Shown: piece by piece, positions 1 to 6,782 of the stretch | Layout: the number at the start of each line of letters is the position of its first letter | Numbering within the stretch: the first letter of the stretch is position 1 | Notes under the pieces: generated by a model | Told to the model about the DNA's origin: nothing | Database searches by the model: none | What the model saw: the letters and a program-made list of their open reading frames with translations, nothing else | Made by a program: the position numbers and the translations under genes | Assembly: GCA_037176705.1 (NCBI GenBank) | Contig: JBAWUJ010000125.1 | Coordinates: 62,001 to 126,000, forward strand | From: Molossus alvarezi | Lineage: Eukaryota; Chordata; Mammalia; Chiroptera; Molossidae | Length of the DNA stretch: 64,000 bases | Reading direction: 5' to 3'

Positions 1-186
1 CCCCACTCCTCCCCTTGCCTGGCGCTGGAATCTCTGCCAAGGGCAAGTGGTGCGGCTGGGCGAGGAGGAGGCCTACTAAGGAAACTTGCCTGCCGTCAAC
101 CCCTCCTTCCTGTTCTCCCGTGGGGAATCTTGGTGTGACTCCACATTGCTTCTTGAAGCAGTGAGTGTGTGGGGAAAGCCAAAGAG

Positions 187-192
187 AATAAA
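187..192 (+). terminator. AATAAA polyadenylation signal, plus strand (unit 1)
   Basis: A canonical hexamer followed by a GT-rich GAGGTGTTG about 10 bases on. It lies roughly 780 bases downstream of the previous unit's GC boxes in the repeating layout, so it could end a short rightward transcript. Confidence 0.3.
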
Positions 193-361
193 CTCATGAG
201 GTGTTGCAGAGTTCCCTCTTCCCGCTCCCTCCTGCCCTCCCACTTGACCATACCCCCTGCCCCCCTCCCACTCCCTCTCAAAGGCCGCCTGTGATGAAAA
301 TGGGACCTGCACCGCCGCTCACAGACACCAGAGAGGTGTGACTGGACGATCCCCTGAATCA

Positions 362-375
362 CCGGCAGAGGGCTG
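362..375 (+). promoter_or_regulatory. CTCF-like binding motif, unit 1
   Basis: CCGGCAGAGGGCTG fits the CTCF core consensus CCASYAGRKGGCRS at 12 of 14 positions, including the CAG and AGGGC core. The mismatches are G for A at position 3 and T for R at position 13. A CpG lies at motif positions 2-3, so binding could be methylation-sensitive, as is known for CTCF sites with a CpG in the core. It is the best of the candidates I found by eye in the unit. Consensus match only; occupancy is not shown. Confidence 0.6.
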
Positions 376-461
376 TCCCCAGCCTGGATCTTTGTGTTCT
401 CATGGGGAAGGAGGTGGAGGAGACACTGCACATAACATCTGCTTTCCGCTCGCTCCGTGAA

Positions 462-467
462 TTTATT
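462..467 (-). terminator. AATAAA on minus strand (unit 1)
   Basis: TTTATT on the plus strand. A second copy lies 52 bases away; together they could serve a leftward transcript. Motif only. Confidence 0.2.
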
Positions 468-513
468 GCAACGTGAGTGCAAGTGAATGGAGCACAACCT
501 GAACTCATGCACA

Positions 514-519
514 TTTATT
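514..519 (-). terminator. AATAAA on minus strand, second copy (unit 1)
   Basis: TTTATT on the plus strand, within ACATTTATTACGG. Motif only. Confidence 0.2.
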
Positions 520-730
520 ACGGAAACGGAGCGAGCCCACCTACGCGTCTGGCCTAGGAAGCACAGGCAGGCTGTCAGCTCATCTAAAGAGCCTTTTCTG
601 CCTCACATCCCCTTCTGTCTGGAAGTTTTTGTGTTTGAGTTCCTCGCCTAGATATTCCTGGTGCAGTTGGACTCCAAAAGTCTCCCCTTTTCTTTGGTCT
701 ATTCCTGGGAAGGACCTGCCTCTTTTGTCG

Positions 731-752
731 CTTGGTTGCTTGGTTGCTTGGT
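731..752 (+). repeat. CTTGGTTG octamer repeat (unit 1)
   Basis: Nearly three tandem copies of CTTGGTTG directly before the pyrimidine tract. Constant between units. Confidence 0.7.
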
Positions 753-762
753 CCATTCCTTT

Positions 763-1057
763 ACACTCTTCTTTCCTCCTTCCTCTCTCCCTCCCTCCCT
801 CCCTGCTGTCCCAACAACTTCAGGATGAGTGGTGTCTGAATTCTCCCCCTCTCCCCTTCCGTGCCCCCTCCTCTGCTGCACACTTCTGTGACAAATAGAG
901 TCTGTTGGCCTGGTTCTCAAGACAAGGCCCTGCTAAACACGTCCCGCAAAGCTCTTTGGCTCTGTTTAACTTTCCTGCCTCGGTTTCTCCGTTCCTCTTC
1001 TCCCAGAATTATCCTGCCATTTCAGTGTCCAACTGCAAATCAAAGAAATACCCTCGG
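763..1057 (+). other. Possible exon with acceptor and donor (unit 1)
   Basis: A long pyrimidine tract (about 763-805, with CCCT repeats) precedes AACTTCAG at 816-823, a good 3' splice site. GGGTGAGG at 1056-1063 gives a possible 5' splice site after base 1057, bounding an exon of 234 bases (824-1057). Another consensus donor, AAG followed by GTGAGT, is at 1803-1811, and an acceptor with TCCCTTCCTGCAG ends at 2169. All are kept in each full unit. This would fit a spliced non-coding transcript reading rightward from a CpG-rich block, but the evidence is only motif-level. Confidence 0.25.
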
Positions 1058-1077
1058 GTGAGGATTAACTGAAGAAC

Positions 1078-1137
1078 CAGCACCAGCAGCAGCAGCAGCA
1101 CCAGCACCAGCACCAGCACCAGCACCAGCAACAACAA
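1078..1137 (+). repeat. CAG/CACCAG minisatellite, short form, unit 1
   Basis: CAG, CACCAG, four CAG, five CACCAG and three CAA; 60 bases. The 57-base central block of other units (CGG, CTG and AAG interruptions) is absent. Confidence 0.9.
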
Positions 1138-1141
1138 AGAA

Positions 1142-1148
1142 TGACTCA
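1142..1148 (+). promoter_or_regulatory. AP-1 motif TGACTCA (unit 1)
   Basis: Exact AP-1 consensus just downstream of the minisatellite. Common by chance in DNA of this length. Confidence 0.2.
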
Positions 1149-1319
1149 AAAAACTCATCAGACTCAAAGATTACACCTCAGGTCCTGGGGTGAATTCTGT
1201 GGAAGGCCAGGAGACAAATAGGGGACCCTCTCTGACACATGCAGGAACTCCCTGACTTTCAAAGAGAGGGATTTTTGATGTCCTGACTTGTTTCTAGGTT
1301 CTCATTGCAGGGTAGTAAA

Positions 1320-1325
1320 TATAAA
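1320..1325 (+). promoter_or_regulatory. TATAAA hexamer (unit 1)
   Basis: A TATA-box consensus in a local AT-rich patch (1311-1327), far from the CpG-rich block. Could be chance. Confidence 0.15.
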
Positions 1326-1488
1326 CATCACCTACGACCTCAGATCTGAACCCTTTTAAGAACACACAGTTCACTGGCATCTAGGACATATGTTCACATC
1401 CCCCTCCTGGGGTCCACTCCTTTGGGGTGATGTTTCAAACAACCCCTGGATCACGACTTAGGAGTCAGGGCTCTCCGGAGGAGAGTAC

Positions 1489-1514
1489 CGTGTGTGTGCG
1501 CGCGTGTGCGCGTA
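1489..1514. repeat. Alternating purine-pyrimidine tract, Z-DNA candidate (unit 1)
   Basis: Twenty-six bases of perfect pyrimidine-purine alternation made of GT and CG steps, including a CGCGCG core. Such tracts favour left-handed DNA under negative supercoiling. Length is the same in all eleven full units. Confidence 0.6.
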
Positions 1515-1740
1515 GCAGGGGCCACATACACATAGGAACACAGGCGAGCTCAGGGGAGGCCTGTGTAGTGGCCTCACAGACCCAGAGACCTACACTAAAC
1601 TCACTGATGGTCCAAATTACAAAGGTGTTAACTAAATTCACTTGATGGGGGGTTGCCCATGTCCTAGGCCCGGACCTACCCTTGGAAATCGGTGGTCGGA
1701 GGGAGGATCGGTGTGTCCTGTCTGTCCAGTTCAGTGCTCA

Positions 1741-1789
1741 CCATCCATCCATCCACCCACCCACCCAACCATCTCTCCATCCATCCATG
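1741..1789 (+). repeat. TCCA/CCCA tetranucleotide repeat (unit 1)
   Basis: CCATCCATCC, CACCCACCCA and a second CCATCCATCC block, 49 bases in all. Length does not vary between units. Confidence 0.8.
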
Positions 1790-2025
1790 TGAAGGGTACC
1801 TAAAGGTGAGTTACCAAAATCGTCAGCTGGAGCACAGTGTTTCAGTACGAGTGTGCTTGTTGTTACCGAGACACAGGGTTACTGAGTCCATTCATCCCCT
1901 ACCAGGCCTCCCTGGACCCTCATCACTCCACACCGGCGTTTGGCCTGGGGAATCTATGACGCCGAGATGGACTCTTTAACTTCTCCTTGGATGCCCTGCA
2001 CTTGCACCCCTAAACCGCCACCGCT

Positions 2026-2047
2026 CACCACCACCACCACCACCACC
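2026..2047 (+). repeat. ACC trinucleotide repeat (unit 1)
   Basis: Seven ACC repeats in units 1 and 2 and nine in units 4-11. In unit 3 the tract ends one base short, putting downstream bases in another register. Confidence 0.85.
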
Positions 2048-2566
2048 CAACCGCCACCTCACCCCCACCCACACCCTGCCCTTTCTCAGAGGGTGGAGGG
2101 CAGTTTTCGGCTTTGGCACATGGAGGCGAACTCTTTCAGCTCCAGACTGACCCTGCTCCCTTCCTGCAGCTTGGAATCAGTGGCCTAAGTGTGGGGGAGT
2201 TGTAGAAGCCTCAGGCAAAGTCCCAGGCTCTCTGCATTTGAATCAAGCCATTGCTGTTCCCTTGGAATAAGTGGCCCTGGCCTTCCCTTCCCACCCCCTA
2301 ACCCCACCCCCACTCCCCAGGCCCAGCCCAGGCCAGGCCACCTTGCTTAGGCCCATGCCTGTCTTTCTGGAAAAGAGCAGGGTAGGGTTTTCATCCTAAG
2401 TTCTGCAGCAGGCCTCTGGGCCTCAGAAAATTCACGCATTGGGTGCCTGCGTGCCTGCCCGTGTGTGACTTGGGGAAGAAGGAGCAGGGACTACAGGGCC
2501 GTGGGCATGTGGGAGCTCTCTGTACAACTTCCTCAGTCTTGCCCTGAGCCCCAAAGGGCTCTAGCC

Positions 2567-2590
2567 AGAGAGGGAGGGAGGGAGGGAGGA
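2567..2590 (+). repeat. GGGA tetranucleotide repeat (unit 1)
   Basis: About five GGGA copies within a longer purine-rich stretch. Constant between units. Confidence 0.75.
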
Positions 2591-3184
2591 AAGAGAGAAG
2601 CAAGAAAAAGAACACATACGTACAGCCTATTGAGAAAGAAGCACAAAGACCCACCTCCAGGTACTGAGGATGCCATTGTAATATTCTGAAGGGAAAAGGA
2701 GCAAAGGAAAGGCCAACTCTTCTAGGCTGGCTCCGGGGCGAGGTCAGCCACTGCCCCTGTGTGTTCTCCCCGGGGCCACCAGACATAAGCTACAAAGCGA
2801 TCTACACATGGCTGCCTTCTGTGCTGGTCTTGGAGGTGCCTAGGCAATGTCAAGCTGGGGCCCAACGCTGGCTGCTACTACTGCCAGGCCTGGGGCCAGT
2901 GAGCCAGAGGAGGTATGGGGCTCGCTGAGGCCAGGTGTTGTTGGTTTCAGAGAATTTAGGACCTCGTGAAGCGGGAGCCAAGACAGGCCAATCCTAGGGA
3001 AAAATCAATGGACACCGCTTGGGTGGGCCTGAATGTGCCGTGGGGCGGGGCCTCAGGCAATCACCAGGGTGGCCCAGACAGTGGGTGCTAGGTCACCAGA
3101 GTCCCAGGGACGGTGCGCGCCCGCCCACCGGGCTGCCTGCCCCGCCAGGGAAGGGCTCACCCATGGAACAGCAGCCTCCACCAG

Positions 3185-3190
3185 CACGTG
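3185..3190. promoter_or_regulatory. CACGTG E-box (unit 1)
   Basis: Palindromic E-box of the USF/MYC type, upstream of the CpG-rich block. Confidence 0.2.
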
Positions 3191-3239
3191 TGCCTGGGAC
3201 AAAGCTGCCCCTCCAGCTCTCACCCCAATGCCAAAGGAC

Positions 3240-3247
3240 TGACTCAG
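3240..3247 (+). promoter_or_regulatory. AP-1/NF-E2-like motif TGACTCAG (unit 1)
   Basis: Exact AP-1 core, about 350 bases left of the CpG-rich block. It sits nine bases from the C/T site at 3231 that separates A and B subtypes. Confidence 0.2.
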
Positions 3248-3810
3248 TTCTTCCCAGGGATGTCTCTGGTGCCTTTCAAGCTGCCGCTGTCCCTCCCTGC
3301 CACCCACCCCCACTCTGCAGCCCGCAGAAAGAGGGTCCCCGGAGCTCCGTGCGTGGGCAGGCCCTTTCAAAGGAACTGCCTGGGACCCCGGCAGCCTCAG
3401 CCTGGACCTCGATCCCCGGTGGTTTGCACAGCCACAAGGGATGGGGACGTCTCTTCCTGGTACTGGGATCCTGAGCTGGGTGGGGGCCCGGGGTGGGAAG
3501 GGAAACCCTTGCTCCTCAGGGAGGATGTTCCCAGTCGAGGTATCCCTCCTGATGTCTCACTACACTCTTAGGTCTCCCACCAGATCGTCTCCCTCCTCAC
3601 GGGCCCGGAAGCCTTCCGTGAGAAACAAACCGCGCGGGCCGGCTCGGCGGCTGGCAGCCGCTCTTCCCTCGCCAGCCCACTGAACATTCTCCAGGTCGAA
3701 AGGGAGAGGGAGATCTCCTCGGCCCTCTCAGGGTCTCTGCCCGGGCCGCCGCCGCCGCAGACTGACGCAAAGCCCGTGAACAGGACGAGAGCACGGCGAT
3801 ATTGAAATGT

Positions 3811-3816
3811 TTTATT
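3811..3816 (-). terminator. AATAAA on minus strand at left part of CpG-rich block (unit 1)
   Basis: TTTATT inside an AT-rich island (about 3799-3840) in otherwise very GC-rich DNA. In the leftward direction it is followed by a T-rich CTCTCGTCCTGTT. It could end a short leftward transcript from the GC boxes about 1.2 kb to its right. Confidence 0.25.
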
Positions 3817-3851
3817 GACTGATTCTGTATTTGTATTTGGCCAGAGGCCAA

Positions 3852-3879
3852 GGGGGGGAGGGGGGGAGGGAGCGAGGGA
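3852..3879 (+). repeat. G-quadruplex-prone G-runs (unit 1)
   Basis: Runs of seven, seven, three and three G separated by A, A and AGCGA satisfy the G3+N1-7 pattern for an intramolecular quadruplex on the plus strand. The second run is one base shorter in units 4, 7, 9, 10 and 11 and is broken by a T at 26709 in unit 5. Confidence 0.65.
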
Positions 3880-4041
3880 GGTGTGGAGGCCCGTGTGTGT
3901 CTGTGTGCGAGGGAGGGAGGGAGTGTCTGTGCGTGTGTGCCTCTCTCCGGCCCGCTTCCGGGTCTGCCCGCAGAACCGCGGTCACGCGATCGAGGCACCG
4001 AACGAGCGAGGACGACTTGCGGGGGACGCGAGACCGCGCCG

Positions 4042-4055
4042 GTTGCCTGGGCGAC
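4042..4055 (+). promoter_or_regulatory. RFX X-box-like element (unit 1)
   Basis: GTTGCC-TG-GGCGAC matches the RFX-family X-box pattern (GTNRCC, short spacer, RGYAAC) with one mismatch in the second half-site. A further GTTGCC half-site lies at 4067-4072. RFX proteins act at many ciliary and testis promoters; any role here is inference from the motif. Confidence 0.35.
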
Positions 4056-4109
4056 CGGAGAGACAGGTTGCCCGGCACCGGACTTGGCCGCTGCAACGGA
4101 CAGCGACCG

Positions 4110-4125
4110 GGTCCACCAGTGGACC
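4110..4125. repeat. Palindrome GGTCCAC-CA-GTGGACC (unit 1)
   Basis: Seven-base perfect arms around a two-base centre, in the middle of the CpG-rich block. The inner CCACCAGTGGAC also resembles a degraded CTCF core (two mismatches to CCASYAGRKGGC). It could be a dimeric factor site or chance. Confidence 0.5.
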
Positions 4126-4158
4126 GGATCTCTAACGGGCCGTGACTGGGCGCTGCTG

Positions 4159-4275
4159 TGTCAGTGTGTGTGTGGGGGGGCGGGGCGGTGTGCGTGTCCG
4201 TGGGGGTGCGTGTGTGTGTGTGTCAGGGTGGGGGGGGCGAGGCCGGCTGGGGTTGGCCTGGTGTGCTGGGGGCTG
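4159..4275 (+). repeat. GT/G-rich tract (unit 1)
   Basis: Alternating GT runs mixed with G-runs of five to eight bases. In units 4, 9, 10 and 11 a GT repeat has become G, lengthening the first G-run, a change best explained by slippage or base substitution copied between units. Confidence 0.7.
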
Positions 4276-4487
4276 GGCGGGCGCGGGCGGATCAGGCAAT
4301 AACTATGAACACGTTGATTTGATGGACTTATGTTTCAAAAGTACTTATTTGACCTAAGACACGACAGTCCCTACCTCTCTGAAAACAGTTGCAGTGTGCA
4401 CCAGGACCGTTTCCACTCCTGTGGATGGTTGACGTACCGGCGGCGCCGGCCCAAACCCCAGGCCACCGGGGTCCGGCTTCGCTGCCC

Positions 4488-4501
4488 GCAGCAGGTGTCC
4501 T
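4488..4501 (+). promoter_or_regulatory. Weak CTCF-like motif in CpG-rich block (unit 1)
   Basis: GCAGCAGGTGTCCT shares the CAGCAGGTG core with the CTCF consensus but has four mismatches over 14 positions. Listed only as a possible second site. Confidence 0.2.
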
Positions 4502-4647
4502 CCGCCGGAACCGAGATCGCACAGAGAAGCTGCCTCCTCGCTCCGAGGAAATCCCCAAATCCGCCCGGGGATCCGCTTGCCCGCCTGACCTTCCTCGGCA
4601 CAGGAGGGGCCTAGGGGAGCAGTCCCTTCCACGACTCCGCGAAATTC

Positions 4648-4665
4648 CCTGTCCTGCAAGACAGG
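4648..4665. repeat. Small hairpin CCTGTC/GACAGG (unit 1)
   Basis: Six-base perfect arms with a six-base loop, between the GC-rich body of the block and the GA tract. No sign of a terminator function. Confidence 0.35.
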
Positions 4666-4689
4666 AGAGCTCTATGAGACTAGGGGGGT

Positions 4690-4795
4690 AAGAGAGAGGA
4701 GGAGAGGGAGACGGGGGCGGGGCGGGAGAGAGAGACACAGAGAGAGAGAGCGAGCGAGAGAGAGAGAGAGAAGCAGAGAACAGAGGAGAGAAGAC
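4690..4795 (+). repeat. GA-rich purine tract (unit 1)
   Basis: A run of GA dinucleotides with GGGAGA and CGAGCGAG interruptions, strongly purine-biased on the plus strand. It is two bases shorter in units 2, 3 and 6, which shifts every reading frame across it. GAGA-rich purine tracts can adopt triplex structures and mark nucleosome-poor promoters; that is inference here. Confidence 0.8.
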
Positions 4796-4835
4796 AAGTG
4801 TCCCAAGCACCCTCCCGCTGCCGTGAATCGACCAC

Positions 4836-4878
4836 GAGCCCGGGCTCCCGAGCGCTGGGCCACGCGTCTCCGTGGCCC
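4836..4878. repeat. Palindrome and stem-loop cluster (unit 1)
   Basis: GAGCCCGGGCTC (4836-4847) is a perfect 12-base palindrome. GGGCCACG (4857-4864) and CGTGGCCC (4871-4878) form 8-base perfect arms around a six-base loop. Together they give two adjacent potential hairpins just before the GATGC repeat. Confidence 0.6.
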
Positions 4879-4888
4879 CGTTAGTCAG

Positions 4889-4923
4889 GATGCGATGCGA
4901 TGCGATGTGATGCGATGCGATCC
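4889..4923 (+). repeat. GATGC pentanucleotide repeat (unit 1)
   Basis: About six and a half tandem copies of GATGC, one altered to GATGT. Each perfect copy adds a CpG at its junction with the next, so the tract is a CpG at every fifth base. Copy number is constant in all eleven units, unlike the other simple repeats. Confidence 0.8.
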
Positions 4924-4936
4924 GGCTGGCCTCACT

Positions 4937-4943
4937 GTGACGT
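4937..4943 (+). promoter_or_regulatory. Half-CRE TGACGTG (unit 1)
   Basis: Cyclic-AMP-response-element half-site 105 bases upstream of the GC boxes; a related TGACGTAC lies near 4429. Both hold a CpG. Confidence 0.25.
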
Positions 4944-4961
4944 GTGGCAATCGCGCAGCAC

Positions 4962-4975
4962 CTGCCCGGTGGCGG
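4962..4975 (+). promoter_or_regulatory. Weak CTCF-like motif near GC boxes (unit 1)
   Basis: CTGCCCGGTGGCGG keeps the GGTGGCGG half of the CTCF consensus but has three mismatches in the left half. It lies about 75 bases upstream of the GC boxes. Confidence 0.25.
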
Positions 4976-5047
4976 CTGTGATAAGCTCCGCACAGAGGAG
5001 GTTGACAGCTGGCCGGGTCGGCGCACAGGGGGATGGGCCGTCAGGAC

Positions 5048-5073
5048 GGGGGCGGGGCGAAGGGGGCGGGGCC
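5048..5073 (+). promoter_or_regulatory. Twin Sp1/KLF GC boxes next to a NotI site (unit 1)
   Basis: GGGGGCGGGGC at 5048-5058 and GGGGGCGGGGCC at 5062-5073 are two consensus GC boxes 14 bases apart. They are followed at once by CCGCGG (5072-5077) and GCGGCCGC (5074-5081), a SacII and a NotI recognition sequence. The pair is the most promoter-like motif cluster in the unit and is present in all eleven full copies. Confidence 0.6.
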
Positions 5074-5273
5074 GCGGCCGCCCTGAATGGTGGCAATTAG
5101 CAGCACACCTGCGCCCCGGGGAAAAGGAAGGCGGTGTGTAGGAGCAGGGTAGGGGCAAATGACACGCGGCAGTACCTGCCATGAAAACTACTTTCACGGG
5201 TCTGAGAAATGCAGGTGGGGGCCTCATCCCTTACACTTACTTCTTGACACCTGTGTCGCGTGGAAACAAAATC

Positions 5274-5279
5274 CACGTG
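5274..5279. promoter_or_regulatory. CACGTG E-box downstream of GC boxes (unit 1)
   Basis: Second palindromic E-box, about 200 bases right of the GC boxes, in AATCCACGTGAATCGG. Confidence 0.2.
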
Positions 5280-6006
5280 AATCGGCCTCTCCGAGCTGTG
5301 TCGTCCGTTTGCTTCTCCTCTTTACACATGTCCACTTTTCCCAGACAAAAAGGGGGTTTGGTGGACTGAAGAGGGTGACGGAGGGATTCCTGGCAGGACA
5401 CCGCGAACCACTCCTGTGGCGGCGGGCCCCGAACCGGCGGGGCAACCCCCCCAAAAGTCCCGCCCTAGGCGAGCGCCCCCCTCCACCCGTGTGTTTGGGC
5501 CGCCGCCCCGACAACCCACCAAGCTCCAGTCCGATGGAAAAGCGGCAGATGTGTTCCACGGGACACCCCTCTACTGCTCGGCCCGCCTGCCTCCAGCTTC
5601 CCATGGGCCGGGGGCCCTACCCTTTGGGCACTGTGAAGCTTTCGCCCCCACTCCTCCCCTTGCCTGGCGCTGGAATCTCTGCCAAGGGCAAGTGGTGCGG
5701 CTGGGCGAGGAGGAGGCCTACTAAGGAAACTTGCCTGCCGTCAACCCCTCCTTCCTGTTCTCCCGTGGGGAATCTTGGTGTGACTCCACATTGCTTCTTG
5801 AAGCAGTGAGTGTGTGGGGAAAGCCAAAGAGAATAAACTCATGAGGTGTTGCAGAGTTCCCTCTTCCCGCTCCCTCCTGCCCTCCCACTTGACCATACCC
5901 CCTGCCCCCCTCCCACTCCCTCTCAAAGGCCGCCTGTGATGAAAATGGGACCTGCACCGCCGCTCACAGACACCAGAGAGGTGTGACTGGACGATCCCCT
6001 GAATCA

Positions 6007-6020
6007 CCGGCAGAGGGCTG
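6007..6020 (+). promoter_or_regulatory. CTCF-like binding motif, unit 2
   Basis: Identical to the unit 1 motif, 5645 bases downstream of it. Confidence 0.6.
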
Positions 6021-6722
6021 TCCCCAGCCTGGATCTTTGTGTTCTCATGGGGAAGGAGGTGGAGGAGACACTGCACATAACATCTGCTTTCCGCTCGCTC
6101 CGTGAATTTATTGCAACGTGAGTGCAAGTGAATGGAGCACAACCTGAACTCATGCACATTTATTACGGAAACGGAGCGAGCCCACCTACGCGTCTGGCCT
6201 AGGAAGCACAGGCAGGCTGTCAGCTCATCTAAAGAGCCTTTTCTGCCTCACATCCCCTTCTGTCTGGAAGTTTTTGTGTTTGAGTTCCTCGCCTAGATAT
6301 TCCTGGTGCAGTTGGACTCCAAAAGTCTCCCCTTTTCTTTGGTCTATTCCTGGGAAGGACCTGCCTCTTTTGTCGCTTGGTTGCTTGGTTGCTTGGTCCA
6401 TTCCTTTACACTCTTCTTTCCTCCTTCCTCTCTCCCTCCCTCCCTCCCTGCTGTCCCAACAACTTCAGGATGAGTGGTGTCTGAATTCTCCCCCTCTCCC
6501 CTTCCGTGCCCCCTCCTCTGCTGCACACTTCTGTGACAAATAGAGTCTGTTGGCCTGGTTCTCAAGACAAGGCCCTGCTAAACACGTCCCGCAAAGCTCT
6601 TTGGCTCTGTTTAACTTTCCTGCCTCGGTTTCTCCGTTCCTCTTCTCCCAGAATTATCCTGCCATTTCAGTGTCCAACTGCAAATCAAAGAAATACCCTC
6701 GGGTGAGGATTAACTGAAGAAC

Positions 6723-6782
6723 CAGCACCAGCAGCAGCAGCAGCACCAGCACCAGCACCAGCACCAGCACCAGCAACAACAA
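6723..6782 (+). repeat. CAG/CACCAG minisatellite, short form, unit 2
   Basis: Identical in structure to unit 1: five CACCAG, no central block, 60 bases. Confidence 0.9.

Larger units (their letters stand above)
2048..3589 (+). other. Unit interior with no recognised gene (unit 1)
   Basis: Moderately GC-rich unique-looking sequence with low CpG, C-rich runs near 2285-2335, and the GGGA tract. Short open frames occur on both strands but have no recognisable domains. I see no SINE, LINE, LTR or DNA-transposon signature. It contains the A/B subtype sites near 2305-2330 and at 3231. Confidence 0.7.
3590..5118. promoter_or_regulatory. CpG-island-like promoter block, unit 1
   Basis: CpG dinucleotides are dense from about 3600 to 5110 and much sparser in the rest of the unit. 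In order the block holds a GCC/CCG run (3747-3760), an AATAAA complement (3811-3816), G-runs (3852-3879), an RFX-like X-box (4042-4055), a 7-bp-arm palindrome (4110-4125), a GT/G tract (about 4159-4235), a GA tract (about 4690-4795), hairpins and a GATGC repeat (4836-4923), a TGACGTG half-CRE (4937) and twin GC boxes (5048-5073). There is no TATA box near the GC boxes. This composition is typical of a TATA-less CpG-island promoter that could fire in either direction; no transcript is shown. Confidence 0.65.
1..5645 (+). repeat. Array unit 1 (5645 bp, subtype A, short minisatellite)
   Basis: Used as the reference for internal positions. It carries the short form of the CAG/CACCAG tract (five terminal CACCAG copies, middle block absent), seven ACC codon-equivalents near 2026-2047, CpG intact at 2108, and the A alleles near 2305-2330, 3231, 3694 and 4690. 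Private or rare bases include GAAGAAGGAG near 2475 (other units GAAGAAAGAG) and GAATGTGCCG near 3031 (other units GAATGGGCCG). The private changes fit a unit outside the most homogenised core of the array. Confidence 0.95.

Noticed and set aside
1069..1200. Plus-strand glutamine/histidine frame over the CAG tract (polyQ-like exon)
   Set aside because: A TAA stop lies just upstream and there is no ATG before the tract; no exon evidence covers it.
2283..2315. CCCTAACCCC pieces resembling telomeric repeat
   Set aside because: Only a single CCCTAACCCC occurs per unit, inside a C-rich stretch; there is no tandem CCCTAA.
4328..5227. A 299-codon minus-strand frame
   Set aside because: Disrupted by indels in units 2, 3 and 6; low-complexity Ser/Leu segment from a GA repeat; no domain seen.
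5159..5809. A 216-codon plus-strand open frame present in all eleven full units
   Set aside because: It is open in every copy only because copies are nearly identical. It is proline- and arginine-rich GC-driven sequence with no recognised domain, crosses the unit junction, and has no supporting start context or family match.
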